From NCBI GenBank assembly GCA_020054055.1, contig JAGVLZ010000250.1, positions 1 to 5,198 of the forward strand: a stretch of 5,198 bases of DNA, given 5' to 3'. Below are positions 5,024-5,198 of this stretch, piece after piece; within the stretch, counting starts at the first letter, position 1, and every line of letters begins with the position of its first letter. The position numbers were made by a program, and so were the translations under genes. Source of the DNA: Phycisphaerales bacterium (lineage in GTDB: Bacteria; Planctomycetota; Phycisphaerae; Phycisphaerales; UBA1924). The notes below the pieces were generated by a model, which had not been told where the DNA came from, searched no databases, and saw nothing but the letters and a program-made list of their open reading frames with translations.

Positions 5024-5198
5024 TCAAAAAACGGTCGAGGATGTCATCTGCGAAGCCACAAACCTTCGCGCCTCCCGATCCGCCTCCAGCACATCGCTCA
5101 AAGACCGGATCGGCGACGAGCCCACCGCATCCAGCGCCGCCGCCGACAGTTCCGCGATCCGGCCGAAGGGGATTCGCCGCGCGAGGAACGCCTCGACC
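5024..5198 (-). CDS. dxr: 1-deoxy-D-xylulose 5-phosphate reductoisomerase, C-terminal fragment
   Basis: The right window edge cuts this gene; 57 C-terminal residues are visible, ending at TGA 5024-5026. They begin VEAFLARRIPFGRIAEL, which matches the C-terminal helical domain of Dxr/IspC (family pattern VAVEAFLxxxIPFxxI), and continue with SLSDVLEADREARR at 32-45, the typical last helix. Dxr is a cytoplasmic NADPH-dependent enzyme that converts 1-deoxy-D-xylulose 5-phosphate to 2-C-methyl-D-erythritol 4-phosphate, the first committed step of the MEP isoprenoid pathway. The active-site and cofactor-binding parts lie outside the window. The gene reads toward the regulator but is separated from it by an AT-rich gap of about 116 bases with a separate promoter, so it is not expected to be in the same operon. 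The identification rests on the short C-terminal signature. Confidence 0.82.
   Translation of the reverse strand, partial: VEAFLARRIPFGRIAELSAAALDAVGSSPIRSLSDVLEADREARRFVASQMTSSTVF

Noticed and set aside
1..5198. CRISPR array, tRNA, rRNA, transposase or phage attachment site
   Set aside because: I found no regularly spaced repeats, tRNA-like cloverleaf sequence, transposase motifs or terminal inverted repeats; the two-copy 35-bp element is not array-like.

Overview
The window comes from a GC-rich bacterium, most likely a planctomycete of the Phycisphaerae/Phycisphaerales type. The best marker is the secreted protein at 722-1552. It ends in two copies of a dockerin-like calcium loop followed by NFAD(I/V)TNVLANFG, with a cysteine just before the first loop and another at the extreme C-terminus. 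This architecture is typical of planctomycete exported proteins. The assignment is by pattern recognition, not by search.

Layout. Only the left-edge gene reads on the + strand (1-309). It is the 3' end of a chimeric reading frame in which haem-binding c-type cytochrome sequence runs directly into the C-terminal part of type I signal peptidase. A stretch of about 410 bases with no supported gene (310-721) separates it from a run of minus-strand genes. From left to right these are the dockerin-tailed secreted protein (722-1552); a two-domain protein joining an archaeal-adenylate-kinase-like P-loop domain to a nucleoside-deoxyribosyltransferase-like domain (1686-2816); a small cupin (2897-3244); an AHSA1/SRPBCC protein with an N-terminal export-like signal (3316-4236); an ArsR-type winged-helix regulator (4233-4907); and, at the right edge, the C-terminal end of dxr (5024-5198), the second enzyme of the MEP isoprenoid pathway.

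Organisation. The regulator and the SRPBCC gene form a translationally coupled pair: an ATGA overlap, with a perfect AAGGAGG inside the last codons of the regulator. The pair is driven by a strong sigma70-like promoter in an AT-rich island, and a 7-2-7 palindrome covers its -35 box, which suggests autoregulation. The cupin and the kinase-like gene each appear to have their own promoter.

Most noteworthy observations. (1) Three genes (regulator, cupin, kinase-like fusion) each have a -10-like hexamer ending exactly six bases before the ATG and no Shine-Dalgarno sequence, the arrangement expected of leaderless mRNAs. The SRPBCC and dockerin genes in the same window have good Shine-Dalgarno sites. 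(2) The kinase-like domain has altered Walker A and Walker B positions and is fused to a deoxyribosyltransferase-like domain that keeps its family motifs. (3) The SRPBCC gene has two plausible starts, one giving an exported and one a cytoplasmic product. (4) A 35-bp repeat (33 of 35 identical) lies directly after the stop codons of two unrelated minus-strand genes. (5) The cytochrome/signal-peptidase join at the left edge is either an unusual fusion or an assembly or recombination chimera. No CRISPR array, tRNA, rRNA or insertion sequence was recognised.
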